Source: Methylococcus capsulatus (GTDB lineage: Bacteria > Pseudomonadota > Gammaproteobacteria > Methylococcales > Methylococcaceae). From it: DNA of 64,000 nucleotides. A model generated the notes under the pieces. The model saw nothing but the letters and a program-made list of their open reading frames with translations. It did no database searches and was not told the origin of the DNA. Made by a program: the position numbers and the translations under genes. Below are positions 36,267 to 44,872 of this stretch, piece by piece; positions within the stretch are counted from its first letter, which is position 1, and every line of letters starts with the position of its first letter. The DNA lies in assembly GCF_036864975.1 (NCBI RefSeq), contig NZ_CP104311.1, positions 846,001 through 910,000 of the forward strand. Reading direction: 5' to 3'.

Positions 36267-39200
36267 TGCACGTTTGGCTGAAAAAAATGGCGTGGATCGC
36301 CGGCGGCTTCGTACTGGTGTTGTTATGCGCCGTATTGCTATTGGTGCAGTTCGTCAATGCGCAGCGCGGACGCGAGAATCTGGAGCGGCTCGTCCCGCGC
36401 CTGACCGGCGGCGCCGTGGCGATCCAAGGGCTGCACGGGCGTATTCCGGACGCTTTCGGTTTGGCTCGGCTGGATGTCGGCGATGCCAAAGGGCCGTGGC
36501 TGCGCATCGAGGGTTTGGAGCTGGCATGGTCGCCATCGGCACTGCTGCGCGGCGCGCTGCGGGTCGAGCGTTTGGAGGCCGGCCGAGTCGCGATCGCCCG
36601 GCTTCCAGCGTCCGAATCCAAGCCCGAAAACGCGGATGCCGGGCCGGTGACACTGCCCGTCACGGTGGATCTGCGAACGGTTCGTATCGGCAGCCTCGAT
36701 TTGGCCGAGGCCGTCGCCGGGGTGGCAGCGCGGTTGACGCTGAATGGCATGGTGCACTTGGCCAGTCTGGACCGGGGGGAATTCAGCCTGAGTGCGCGGC
36801 GCCTCGACGCCGAAGGCGATTACGCCGTTGCAGGCCGGATCGGCGGCGACGGCCTCGGCGCCCACGTGCAGTTGCGGGAACTCGGCCACGGTTTGATCGC
36901 CGTGCTGATCGGGCTTCCGGACTTGGGGCCGCTCGCCGCCGAGGCCAGCCTGGAAGGCCCCCGCACGTCGGTGGCCATGCAGATGACCCTGAACGCCGGC
37001 CCGCTTCGTACCGAGACCTCGGGCGCGCTCGATCTGGCCGGCAACGCGGCGGATCTGAAATTCCGCGTGACGGCGCCGGCCATGCGTCCCGCCCCGAATC
37101 TATCCTGGCAAAAGCTGGCGCTGGAGGCTGAACTGAGCGGGCCATTCAGCCGTCCGAGCGCCACCGCCACGCTCAAGGTCGAGCGTCTGGACGCCCACGG
37201 CGCCGCGGTCGACGGCGTGGAAGCGACCCTGGCAGGCGATACCGGCAAGCTGGGGCTGGACGCTACGGTCCGGGGCTTGCAGGTTGCCGGCCTGTCCGGC
37301 GACTTGCTGCGCGGTACTCCGCTGACGCTGCGGGTCGATGCCCGGCTCGACGCGGCTTCCCGGCCGATCGGTTTCCGGCTGGCACATCCTCTGCTGGCCG
37401 CGGACGGTTCGGTCGAAACGGCGGACGCGGGACTGCGCGGGACCGTCAATTTGAGGCTGCCCGACTTCGGGCCGCTGGCGGTTTCGGCTGGCGTCGACGT
37501 CCGCGGTTTGGCCAAGCTGAAACTGGATTTCCGGGGATCGGGGCCACAAACCCGGTTCGACCTGGCGGGCACGCTTGCGCTGACCGGCGGCATGTCGCCT
37601 CTGCCCGAACTCGTGGGCGCCGACGGAAAAGTGCGCGCTTGCGTTCTCGTGGGTGCGGACCGCACCGAACTCCAGCAGTTGGCATTGCACGGCAAGGCAT
37701 TGAAGGTGTCGGCCGATGGCAAGCTGGCCGGCGATACGCTGGATTTCAATTGGACCCTCGGCCTGTCCGATCTCGCGGTGCTGGCGCCCGCTTGGCGCGG
37801 CAGCACTGAGCTGTGGGGACACGCCGCGGGTTCCATCGGGGAACTGAGCTTGGAAGCGAAACTGGCCGGCGAGGCTGCCGCCATGGGCATGGCGCGCACG
37901 CCTTTCCGTGCCGAGGCTCATTTCAAGGGCCTGCCCGCGAACCCGTCCGGCGAGGTGTCTGCCGAGAGCCGGATCGACGGCGCGCCGCTCCGCATCGGCG
38001 CGGCGATCGCTTCGGCGGGAAACGGCGGACTCGTACTCACGATCCAGCAAACCGGCTGGAGAAGCCTCCGTCTGGCAGGCCGGTTTGCCCTGCCGAAAGG
38101 CGAGCGATGGCCGAGCGGAGCGGCGGACCTCAGCATCGCCCGGCTCGACGACCTTGCGCCGCTGGCGGGGCAAGCCCTGGCGGGTTCGCTGACGGCGCGG
38201 CTGGAAACCGCGTACCGAAGCGGGCACGACCATGCGGCATTGACAGCCGAAGCGTCGGCGATGCGTCTGGGCGGAGCCGCGTCCATAGGCCACGCCGTTC
38301 TCAACGCGACAGTCGCGGACCCGTTTGTTCGCCGCTTGCTGGGTGCGCGGCTCTCGCTGAACGGCATCACCGTCGGACGAGTCGCCGGTTCGGCCAAGCT
38401 CGATCTGGCCGGTCGCGCCGACGCCCCGAAGCTCCAATTCGCCGCCGAGCTGCCGGACCTGGGGGGCGCACCGCTGCACCTGTCCACTGCGGGTGAACTG
38501 GACGTGCAGGAGAAACGGCTGGCGCTGTCCGCCTTTGAAGTGGATTGGAACAAAGAAACCCTCAAGCTAAGGGCGCCGCTGCAGGTCGGTTTCGGCGAAG
38601 GCGTTACGCTGGACCGGCTCAAGCTCAGCCTGCGCCAGGGCGTAATCGAGGCTTCGGGGCGCGCCGCGCCGAACCTGGATCTGCAAGTGGCGATCCGCGA
38701 CCTGCCGGCGAACTTGGTAGCCGTCGCGGTACCGGACCTGGCGCTGGCGGGCAGCCTGCGGATGGACGCCAAGCTGAAAGGCCCTCCTGCGCGCCCCGAC
38801 GGCGATATCGACTTGACGCTCAAGGGGCTGCGGGCGGGGGCCGCCATGCCGGCGGTCGACATTGCCGCCCATGCCCGGCTCGGCGGCGGTGCGGCGACAG
38901 TCGACGTCCGGCTCGATGGCGGCTGGGGCGCGGCTTTGCAGCTTCGCGGCGATACCGCGCTGAGCGCCGGCGGCCCCTTAGACTTGCATGCGTCGGGCGC
39001 TTTGGATTTGAGCATCCTAGACGCTATGCTCGGTGCTGGAGGCCGTCGCGTCCGCGGCAAGCTTGCGCTCGACGCTACCGCCACGGGCGTCTTACCGGAC
39101 CCGAAGATAACAGGCGCCCTCAGGCTCGACGGCGGCGAAGTGCAGGATTTCGGCGCTGGAGCGCGGATTTCCGATATTATCGCCCGGGTAGAAATCGACG

Positions 39201-40261
39201 ACGAAACCATCCGGATCGTTCGCGCCGAAGGCCGCGCCGGCGCAGGTAAAATCCAGCTTGGCGGCAGTCTAGGTTTCAAAGCGCCAGGGCTACCGGTCGA
39301 TCTTAAACTGACGGCGCGGCGTGCCAGTCCCTTGGCCAGCGACCAGTTGACTGTCGACTTGGACGCGGACGTGAGTCTGCGCGGACTCGCCGCAAGCACG
39401 ATGAAGCTGGCCGGTACCCTCCGGCTTCACCGCGCCGAAATTCGGGTTCCCGAACATTTGCCCCCGCACGTTGCCGTGCTGGACGTCCGTAGGCCCGGCG
39501 CTACGCCCTTGCCGTCTCCCGCCGCAGGCCCCAACGTCGAGCTCGATCTCGGCGTCGAGGCAGCCGGCGAAATTTTCGTGCGCGGCCGTGGACTCGATAC
39601 CGAACTGGAAGGTTCGGTCCGCGTCCGAGGCAACCTGGCGGCGCCGGACGCCGACGGCAGTTTCCGGATGAAGCGAGGGCAGCTCGCGGTAGCGGGGCGG
39701 ACGATCACCTTTTCCACAGGCCGAGTGACGTTCGACGGTGGCACCTTGACCAATCCGGCCCTGGATTTCAGCGCATCGAGCACCGGCGGCAACGTTACCG
39801 CCACCCTGAACGTGGCGGGCACGGCCAAGACACCCAAGATCAGCTTCTCCAGTTCACCCTCGCTGCCGCAAGATCAGGTGCTCGCCCATTTGCTGTTCGG
39901 TGCCGATACCGCTTCCATGGGGCCGGTGGAAATGGCCCAGATCGCGATGGCCCTGGCCTCGCTGACGGGGGCGGCCCCTTCCGGCGGCGACCCGCTGGAT
40001 CGCGTGCGTAAGGGGTTAGGTCTCGACCGCCTCGCCGTGGTGTCCGGCAAGGGCGGCAAGGCGGCCCTGGAAGCCGGGCGCAACATCGCTCCCGGCGTTT
40101 ACATCGGCGCCCGCCAGAGCGCCGCTGGCACTCCGCAATCCACAGTGCGGATCGATATCGGCCGGGGGTTAAAGGTGGAAGGCGCGGTCGGCTCGGGTTC
40201 GGCGTCCGGCTCCCAATCCAGCACCAACAGCGTCGGGGTGATTTACGAGTTCGAGTATTGA
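36266..40261 (+). CDS. tamB: Translocation and assembly module inner-membrane protein TamB
   Basis: TamB is a periplasm-spanning AsmA-like protein that works with TamA. The 1331-aa protein has one N-terminal membrane anchor (WIAGGFVLVLLCAVLLLVQF), then long beta-rich repeats forming a lipid-conducting groove. The C-terminal DUF490 domain (~950-1331) shows VRGNLAAPDADGSF, TFSTGRVTFDGGTLTNPAL and LLFGADTASM, and the protein ends YEFEY. ATG 36266 shares bases with the tamA stop. Gene pairing and length agree well. Confidence 0.92.
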   Translation: MHVWLKKMAWIAGGFVLVLLCAVLLLVQFVNAQRGRENLERLVPRLTGGAVAIQGLHGRIPDAFGLARLDVGDAKGPWLRIEGLELAWSPSALLRGALRVERLEAGRVAIARLPASESKPENADAGPVTLPVTVDLRTVRIGSLDLAEAVAGVAARLTLNGMVHLASLDRGEFSLSARRLDAEGDYAVAGRIGGDGLGAHVQLRELGHGLIAVLIGLPDLGPLAAEASLEGPRTSVAMQMTLNAGPLRTETSGALDLAGNAADLKFRVTAPAMRPAPNLSWQKLALEAELSGPFSRPSATATLKVERLDAHGAAVDGVEATLAGDTGKLGLDATVRGLQVAGLSGDLLRGTPLTLRVDARLDAASRPIGFRLAHPLLAADGSVETADAGLRGTVNLRLPDFGPLAVSAGVDVRGLAKLKLDFRGSGPQTRFDLAGTLALTGGMSPLPELVGADGKVRACVLVGADRTELQQLALHGKALKVSADGKLAGDTLDFNWTLGLSDLAVLAPAWRGSTELWGHAAGSIGELSLEAKLAGEAAAMGMARTPFRAEAHFKGLPANPSGEVSAESRIDGAPLRIGAAIASAGNGGLVLTIQQTGWRSLRLAGRFALPKGERWPSGAADLSIARLDDLAPLAGQALAGSLTARLETAYRSGHDHAALTAEASAMRLGGAASIGHAVLNATVADPFVRRLLGARLSLNGITVGRVAGSAKLDLAGRADAPKLQFAAELPDLGGAPLHLSTAGELDVQEKRLALSAFEVDWNKETLKLRAPLQVGFGEGVTLDRLKLSLRQGVIEASGRAAPNLDLQVAIRDLPANLVAVAVPDLALAGSLRMDAKLKGPPARPDGDIDLTLKGLRAGAAMPAVDIAAHARLGGGAATVDVRLDGGWGAALQLRGDTALSAGGPLDLHASGALDLSILDAMLGAGGRRVRGKLALDATATGVLPDPKITGALRLDGGEVQDFGAGARISDIIARVEIDDETIRIVRAEGRAGAGKIQLGGSLGFKAPGLPVDLKLTARRASPLASDQLTVDLDADVSLRGLAASTMKLAGTLRLHRAEIRVPEHLPPHVAVLDVRRPGATPLPSPAAGPNVELDLGVEAAGEIFVRGRGLDTELEGSVRVRGNLAAPDADGSFRMKRGQLAVAGRTITFSTGRVTFDGGTLTNPALDFSASSTGGNVTATLNVAGTAKTPKISFSSSPSLPQDQVLAHLLFGADTASMGPVEMAQIAMALASLTGAAPSGGDPLDRVRKGLGLDRLAVVSGKGGKAALEAGRNIAPGVYIGARQSAAGTPQSTVRIDIGRGLKVEGAVGSGSASGSQSSTNSVGVIYEFEY

Positions 40262-40724
40262 CGGAAAGGGCGCGTGACACCGTGATCCCGGTCGCGCGCG
40301 GATGACCCGCCCCACAGCCGTCGTCAACTCTGCTCTCCGCTGCCGGACATGCGGTTGTTAACCTGGACACCAATGGGCTCGGATACTTACATTATATATA
40401 TATATTATAGCCCATGACGGAGTATCCCTTTCCGGTCCCAATGGATACCGTGACAGAGAAAGCCATTGCGGATCAGTTGGATAGACCACGGTCACGGCGG
40501 GCTCGGTGCTACAAAGGGGAAGGGTTTGCGGTCAGCTTTAGCCACCCAGAACCGCCTGATGCTGTCCGTGCCCCGTGGCAAACCCCTCTGGTTCGCCGGC
40601 ATCTGGGCCAATGCTTCCGTGCCACCCGTCATTCCCGGATTGGCAACGCATGGCTACTGGATAATCAGGCTTAAACCAACCAGCCTCCCCGAGCGACTCA
40701 CCCTCCGCATCAGTCCATTGCCGC
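40262..40724. other. Gap with TA microsatellite; no sure gene
   Basis: This 463-bp stretch has an AT-rich run, TTATATATATATATTATA, around 40391-40408, which stands out in GC-rich DNA. Open frames follow (from 40414 and 40466). One reads GKPLWFAGIWA, faintly like the GKPxAFAGLWE motif of SOS-associated SRAP peptidases, but the rest does not match. I treat it as non-coding or a decayed gene. Confidence 0.4.
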
Positions 40725-41207
40725 TCAAGGGGCAGACGGACCCTTCGGTGTTTCGCGGTTCGGCCGAATCGGCGAAGTCACCCGGCCGAGCAAGGCCCGC
40801 AGTGCTGGCGCATCGCCGAATTGCCGTTCGAGCGCCGCATGGGCGTCACACCATAACGGATAAGCCTGCTTCAGCAGGGCATGGCCAGCAGTCGTCAAGC
40901 GGACGCGGCGCTTGCGGCGATCCTGCTCATCGACGATCACCGCCAGCAGCCCTCGTCGTTCCAGCGGCTTGATCAGCGCCGTCAACGTGGTTCGATCCAT
41001 GGCCAGGAAGGAGGCGAGTTCGCCCACGGTGGGCGCCTGCGGGCGATTCAGCGCCATCAGCAGGGAGAACTGCCCGTTGGTCAGGTCCAGCGGACGAAAC
41101 ACCTCGTCGAAGTGACGGGCGAGCACGCGCGCCGCCCGCTGCACGTGCAGGCACAGACACGCTTGGGCCACTTCGACGGTCTTGACATGGGGAAAGGTAT
41201 CGCGCAC
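40725..41207 (-). CDS. MarR-family transcriptional regulator
   Basis: This 160-aa winged-helix regulator has the MarR layout: a dimerising first helix, then TNGQFSLLMALNR, the recognition region TVGELASFLAMDRTTLTALIKPLERRGLL, shown here as DRTTLTALIKPLERRGL, and the wing VDEQDRRKRRVRLTTAGHAL. MarR proteins usually repress divergent genes and respond to small phenolic or oxidising ligands. A perfect palindrome lies 12 bp upstream of its start, in the divergent promoter region. Ligand unknown. Confidence 0.88.
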   Translation of the reverse strand: MRDTFPHVKTVEVAQACLCLHVQRAARVLARHFDEVFRPLDLTNGQFSLLMALNRPQAPTVGELASFLAMDRTTLTALIKPLERRGLLAVIVDEQDRRKRRVRLTTAGHALLKQAYPLWCDAHAALERQFGDAPALRALLGRVTSPIRPNRETPKGPSAP

Positions 41208-41217
41208 ACTTGCAATT

Positions 41218-41775
41218 ATGTTGATATCAACTCAGATTGTCCACAGTTCACACGCCCCGCGTTCGCCCCCAGATCCTTGCCATTCAGGAGACCGCCAGCC
41301 GACCCCGAAGAACACCGTGTGCATCTGGTACGACTGCGAGGCCGAAGAAGCCGCGCGTTTCTATGCATCGGTCTTTCCCGACAGCGCGGTGACTTCGATC
41401 AGCCGGGCTCCGGCCGATTACCCCTCGGGCAAGGCGGGCGATGTGCTGGTGGTGGGCTTCACCGTCTGCGGCATCCCCTGCATCGGCCTCAACGGCGGGC
41501 CGATCTTCCCGCACACCGAAGCCTTCTCGTTCCAGATCGCCACCGACACGCAGGAGGAAACCGACCGCTACTGGAACGCCCTGGTCGGCAACGGCGGCGC
41601 GGAGAGCGAATGCGGCTGGTGCAAGGACCGCTGGGGCGTGAACTGGCAGATCACCCCGCGCACGCTGACCGAGGCGTTGGCCGCGGGTGGTGCCGAGGCC
41701 GAGCGCGCCTTCGCCGCGATGATGACGATGAAGAAAATCGACCACGCTGCCATCGACGCGGCCCGGCGCGGATGA
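41218..41775 (+). CDS. VOC-family protein, PhnB/3-demethylubiquinone methyltransferase-like
   Basis: This is a vicinal-oxygen-chelate (glyoxalase-fold) protein. The core starts CIWYDCEAEEAARFYASVF and goes on with GFTVCGIPCIGLNGG, then CGWCKDRWGVNWQITP, typical of PhnB-like proteins often named 3-demethylubiquinone-9 3-methyltransferase. The core begins about 30 codons after ATG 41218; a CAGGAGA at 41285-41291 precedes it without a normal start codon, so the true start may lie near 41310 (GTG) or have been lost. The gene opens a run of small proteins opposite the MarR gene. Confidence 0.75.
   Translation: MLISTQIVHSSHAPRSPPDPCHSGDRQPTPKNTVCIWYDCEAEEAARFYASVFPDSAVTSISRAPADYPSGKAGDVLVVGFTVCGIPCIGLNGGPIFPHTEAFSFQIATDTQEETDRYWNALVGNGGAESECGWCKDRWGVNWQITPRTLTEALAAGGAEAERAFAAMMTMKKIDHAAIDAARRG
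41220..41231. promoter_or_regulatory. Palindromic operator candidate for MarR regulator
   Basis: GTTGATATCAAC is a perfect 12-bp palindrome located between the MarR gene and the divergent VOC-protein gene, and overlapping the first ATG of the latter. MarR-family operators have this type of TTGA-n-TCAA symmetry. Binding here would block both directions. Confidence 0.5.
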
Positions 41776-41787
41776 AGGAGAGCAGCC

Positions 41788-42138
41788 ATGTACGTGGACG
41801 GATTCCTGCTTGCGGTACCCATCGCCAACCGCGAGGCCTATCGCCAGCATGCCGAGGCCGTGGCGCCAGTGTTCCGCGAACACGGGGCGCTGAGCCTGGT
41901 CGAGACCTGGGGCGACGACGTGCCCGAAGGCAAGCTCAATTCGAGGCGCTCGGCGGTGCTGCTCAAACCCGATGAAACGGTGGTGTTCGCCTGGATCACC
42001 TGGCCCGACAAAGCCACGCGCGATGCCGGCATGGCCAAGGTGGCCGCCGACCTGCGGGCCAGGGGCAACATGGCGGACATGCCCTTCAACGCCCAGCGCA
42101 TGATCTTCGGCGGCTTCGAGGTGATCGTCGATGCCTGA
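41788..42138 (+). CDS. DUF1428 (YbaA-like) protein
   Basis: This 116-aa protein matches the DUF1428 family, a ferredoxin-like fold with dimer-barrel similarity. MYVDGFLLAVPIANREAYR at the start, ALSLVETWGDDVPEGK in the middle and PFNAQRMIFGGFE near the end are characteristic. Function is not known. GGAGAGCAG precedes the ATG, and the gene overlaps the next by 8 bp. Confidence 0.85.
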   Translation: MYVDGFLLAVPIANREAYRQHAEAVAPVFREHGALSLVETWGDDVPEGKLNSRRSAVLLKPDETVVFAWITWPDKATRDAGMAKVAADLRARGNMADMPFNAQRMIFGGFEVIVDA

Positions 42139-42556
42139 GAACGCCACACCCATCACCATCGACGCCTTCGTGCCGGTGTCGCCCGCGGGGGCCTGGGCGG
42201 CCTACACCGCGCCTGAGGCGATCACGCAATGGAACCAGGCCTCGCCCGACTGGCATTGCCCCTGGGTGCGTGTCGATCTGAGGGTCGGCGGCCGCCATGT
42301 CGCCCGTATGGAGGCGCGCGACGGGTCGATGGGCTTTGAGTACGAAGGCACCTATGAAGCGATGGACGCGCCGAGCGCCCTGACCTTGCGGCTCGACGAC
42401 GGGCGCCGCGTACACACGACCTTCATCTCCAAGGGCGCGGGCACCCGCGTGACCACCACCTTCGACCCCGAGGGCACGCATCCCATCGACCTCCAGCGCC
42501 TGGGCTGGCAGGCGATTTTCGATCGCTACGCGGCTTTCGCCGCCACCGCAGGCTGA
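42131..42556 (+). CDS. SRPBCC (AHSA1-like) protein
   Basis: This 141-aa START-like protein has the family start ITIDAFVPVSPAGAWAAYT, followed by ITQWNQASPDWHCPW, DLRVGGRHVARMEARDG, FEYEGTYEAM, and a C-terminal LQRLGWQAIFDRYAAFA. Such AHSA1-type proteins bind hydrophobic ligands; many are of unknown role. It overlaps the DUF1428 gene, so the two are co-translated. Confidence 0.85.
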   Translation: MPENATPITIDAFVPVSPAGAWAAYTAPEAITQWNQASPDWHCPWVRVDLRVGGRHVARMEARDGSMGFEYEGTYEAMDAPSALTLRLDDGRRVHTTFISKGAGTRVTTTFDPEGTHPIDLQRLGWQAIFDRYAAFAATAG

Positions 42557-42561
42557 CCGCC

Positions 42562-42891
42562 ATGCAGGACAAGACGCATTACGCCAATGGCCGGCCCGTT
42601 TCCGGCGGGATGGTGAGACGCTCACCTATTCCTTCAAGACCGGGCTCAAGAAGGCCGAGCGCCGATCGGTCGGTGGCGTCATGCCTAGCGAATGGCGCTT
42701 CTGGCGCCAGACGGGCGAGTCTTGGCCGGGTGGGCCTGATCGACGAATACCGGATCTGTTCGTATCTGGCCGTGATGAGACAGGGGCTGCATCACATCGC
42801 TTACAGCCTACCGCCGCTGTGGCTTTTAGCCCACGAACCGATCCGCGATAGCGACCCGATACGCCGCTACCGATCGGCAGGCGCCCGATGA
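42562..42891 (+). pseudogene. Doubtful 109-codon frame, probably decayed gene
   Basis: An open frame begins MQDKTHYANGRPVSGGM and ends with an ATGA overlap to the DUF1801 gene. Its composition (Arg/Ser/Pro-rich) is unlike a folded protein after residue 17. In another frame, from about 42610, the bases read GETLTYSFKTGLKKAE, which looks more natural. This suggests a gene broken by a frameshift. I recognise no family. Confidence 0.3.
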
Positions 42892-43403
42892 CCGCCCGAA
42901 CGTCGCCTTTGGTCGATGCCTACCTTGCCGCCCTGCCGGATGCGCAGTGCGGGGCGCTCGTACGGCTGCGGGCGTTCCTTGGTGAGGCCATCCCGGACGC
43001 GGTGGAAACTATCCGAACCCGCGTGCCGGCGCTGCAATACCGGGGCAAGACAGTCGCGGGCTTTGGCGCGGCACGGCGCCATGTAGCGCTCTATGTGATG
43101 GTCGGCAATGCTCTGCGCCTCCATGGGCACCGCTTCGCGGGCTTCGAGGTCACCGACGGCGTGCTGCGCTTTGACCCAGCGCGGCCGCTGCCCGACGCGC
43201 TGGTTCTCGAGGTGGTGCGCCACCGCCTCGCCGAGATCGACGCCCAGCTGGCAGATGCCGCCCGGCGCCGACGTGGCGGCGAGGTCAGCCGGGAGGATGG
43301 TGAGATTCGTCATGGCCGCCCCCTCACTGGTACGCCCGGGCGAAGGTCGAGTAGCGCGAGACGCGCCGCTCGAACGCTTCGACTTCGGAGATCAGGTAGG
43401 TGA
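42888..43403 (+). CDS. DUF1801 (YdhG-like) protein
   Basis: The first ~125 residues match DUF1801: VDAYLAALPDAQCGALVRLR, AIPDAVETIRTRVPALQYRGKTVAGF (key part LQYRGKTVAGFGAARRHVALY), and a final helix VVRHRLAEIDAQL. The function of this iron-chaperone-like fold is not established. After about residue 130 the frame becomes arginine-rich and overlaps the convergent HTH gene, so the original end may have been replaced where the accessory island begins. Confidence 0.75.
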   Translation: MTARTSPLVDAYLAALPDAQCGALVRLRAFLGEAIPDAVETIRTRVPALQYRGKTVAGFGAARRHVALYVMVGNALRLHGHRFAGFEVTDGVLRFDPARPLPDALVLEVVRHRLAEIDAQLADAARRRRGGEVSREDGEIRHGRPLTGTPGRRSSSARRAARTLRLRRSGR

Positions 43404-43587
43404 CGCGCGCCCCGAGCTTGCAGAAGACGGGACCGAGCTGTTCCTGCCGCCAGCGGCGCAGGGTTTTGACGGAGAGCCCCCAGCGGGCGGCGAGCTCGTG
43501 CTCGTCAAGAGCGATGCGCGTGGCACCGTCCGGGCGGGGCCGGCTGGGTTTTCGGCCGGATTGAACAGAAGGGACTTGGTTTTGCAT
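43324..43587 (-). CDS. HTH_17 / excisionase-like DNA-binding protein
   Basis: This 87-aa protein has an N-terminal Arg/Pro-rich arm and a MerR-like helix-turn-helix: HELAARWGLSVKTLRRWRQE, followed by GPVFCKLGARVTYLISEVEAFE. This is the HTH_17 type found in excisionases and element regulators. It resembles the gene split by the IS at 58157-59552 (both have LAARW-x-S-x-x-TL-x-RWR). It marks the left side of the accessory island and is divergent from the toxin-antitoxin operon. Confidence 0.75.
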   Translation of the reverse strand: MQNQVPSVQSGRKPSRPRPDGATRIALDEHELAARWGLSVKTLRRWRQEQLGPVFCKLGARVTYLISEVEAFERRVSRYSTFARAYQ

Positions 43588-43749
43588 TGCGGGACTCCTC
43601 TTGTTTGGGAGTCCCTATTGAATTGCTCCACGCTTTGGGCTTGCGCGAGCGCGTTCTGGGCGCCGATAAGCCGGGCTCGTCGGGGCAAGTGCAACCCCTG
43701 AACAGCTAAGTCTTTGACTTGCAATGCTTTCGCCGCGCCGTTTCGGTTA

Positions 43750-43777
43750 TTGCGATTTCGGATATTTCGTTTATAAT
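43750..43777 (+). promoter_or_regulatory. Promoter with direct repeats before toxin-antitoxin genes
   Basis: A perfect TATAAT at 43772-43777 is paired with TTGCGA at 43750-43755 (16-bp spacer). TTTCGGTTAT (43741) and TTTCGGATAT (43756) are near-repeats 15 bp apart across the -35. They could be operator sites for autoregulation by the HTH antitoxin 40 bp downstream. Confidence 0.55.
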
Positions 43778-43815
43778 GGCTTCAGACCAAACTTTGACCC
43801 GACGAGGAGAGCCTC

Positions 43816-44277
43816 ATGAACACTCCCGCCATCCCGAAAACGTTGCCTTCGGCCGAGGACATCGCGCTTGCCCGGGAATCCGGGCGCGTGCTCTCGACCG
43901 TGCTCCAGACCCGTGCCGAAACCCAGCAGATCGACTTCCATGACGAAAAGGGCGCGGTGCGCACCGTATCGATCCCGACTTCGGCGTTGCGCCTGCTGCT
44001 CGACGTCCTGACCGAGATCGGCCAGGGCAACGCCGTGTCGATCATCCCCATCCATGCCGAGCTGACGACGCAGGAGGCTGCCGACGTGCTCAACGTCTCG
44101 CGCCCCTTCCTCGTCCAGTTGCTGGAGAAAGGCGATATCCCGTTCCACAAGATCGGCACGCATCGCCGCGTGCGCTACCAGGACGTGATCGCCTACAAGA
44201 GCCGGATCGACGCCGAGCGCCGCAAGGCGCTCGATGAACTGGCGGCCCAGGCCCAGGAACTCGGCATGGGGTATTGA
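43816..44277 (+). CDS. HTH excisionase-type antitoxin
   Basis: This 153-aa protein has a DNA-binding domain of the excisionase (HTH_17) type in its C-terminal half: ELTTQEAADVLNVSRPFLVQ, LLEKGDIPFHKIGTHRRVRY, then DVIAYKSRID. The N-terminal half probably contacts the toxin. It precedes a PIN-domain gene by 4 bp, the standard order for antitoxins paired with this PIN_3-type toxin. AGGAG lies ahead of the ATG. Autoregulation at the promoter upstream is likely. Confidence 0.82.
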   Translation: MNTPAIPKTLPSAEDIALARESGRVLSTVLQTRAETQQIDFHDEKGAVRTVSIPTSALRLLLDVLTEIGQGNAVSIIPIHAELTTQEAADVLNVSRPFLVQLLEKGDIPFHKIGTHRRVRYQDVIAYKSRIDAERRKALDELAAQAQELGMGY

Positions 44278-44281
44278 CTGG

Positions 44282-44854
44282 ATGAGTTCGCACTTCACCG
44301 TCGTCTATGACGCCTGCGTGCTCTATCCGGCACCCCTGCGCGACCTGTTGATGCATCTGGCGCTGTCGGATCTGTACCGGGCGCGCTGGAGCGACATGAT
44401 TCACGATGAGTGGACGCGCAACGTACTGGCCAGCCGTCCCGATCTCACTCAAGACCAGCTGAACCGGACGCGCCAGCTGATGAACGCCCACGTCCGGGAT
44501 TGCCTGGTCACCGGCTTCGAGTACCTGATTCCCTCGATCGATCTGTCCGATCCGGACGACCGCCATGTGGTGGCGGCCGCCATCCACTCCGGGGCCAGCC
44601 TGATCGTGACCTTCAATCTCAAGGACTTCCCGCCCGAGGCGCTCAGGCCCTACAACCTCGCCGCCCAGCATCCGGACGACTTCATCGTCGATCTGCTGGA
44701 CCTGCATCCGGCAGGAGTGCTGGAGGCTGCAGCCAGCCACCGGCGATCACTGAAGAACCCGCCCAAGACGGCGGACGAATATCTGGACACCCTGCTGGCG
44801 CAGGGGCTGACGCAATCGGTGGCGGTGATGCGCCAATGGAGCGTGGCCATGTGA
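44282..44854 (+). CDS. PIN-domain toxin (ribonuclease)
   Basis: This 190-aa PIN-domain protein is a predicted RNase toxin. The first active-site aspartate is in VVYDACVLYP, an acidic residue lies in IHDEW, and the third group is DPDDRHVVAAAI with the later IVTFNLKDFP. These are the four-acid pattern of PIN nucleases. The antitoxin gene ends 4 bp before. PIN toxins of this type cut tRNA or rRNA; the target here is unknown. It is followed by the 748-aa gene after 18 bp. Confidence 0.85.
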   Translation: MSSHFTVVYDACVLYPAPLRDLLMHLALSDLYRARWSDMIHDEWTRNVLASRPDLTQDQLNRTRQLMNAHVRDCLVTGFEYLIPSIDLSDPDDRHVVAAAIHSGASLIVTFNLKDFPPEALRPYNLAAQHPDDFIVDLLDLHPAGVLEAAASHRRSLKNPPKTADEYLDTLLAQGLTQSVAVMRQWSVAM

Positions 44855-44872
44855 ACGGCCAAGGGAGAAAGC

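Noticed and set aside
37100-39399. Long minus-strand frames (459 and 493 codons)
   Set aside because: They are shadows of tamB in GC-rich DNA.
40466-40760. Possible SRAP-domain peptidase (GKPLWFAGIWA)
   Set aside because: Only one short motif fits. The catalytic N-terminal cysteine and other SRAP motifs are missing.
41182-41217. Upstream start for the VOC protein
   Set aside because: It would overlap the divergent MarR gene and has no ribosome site.
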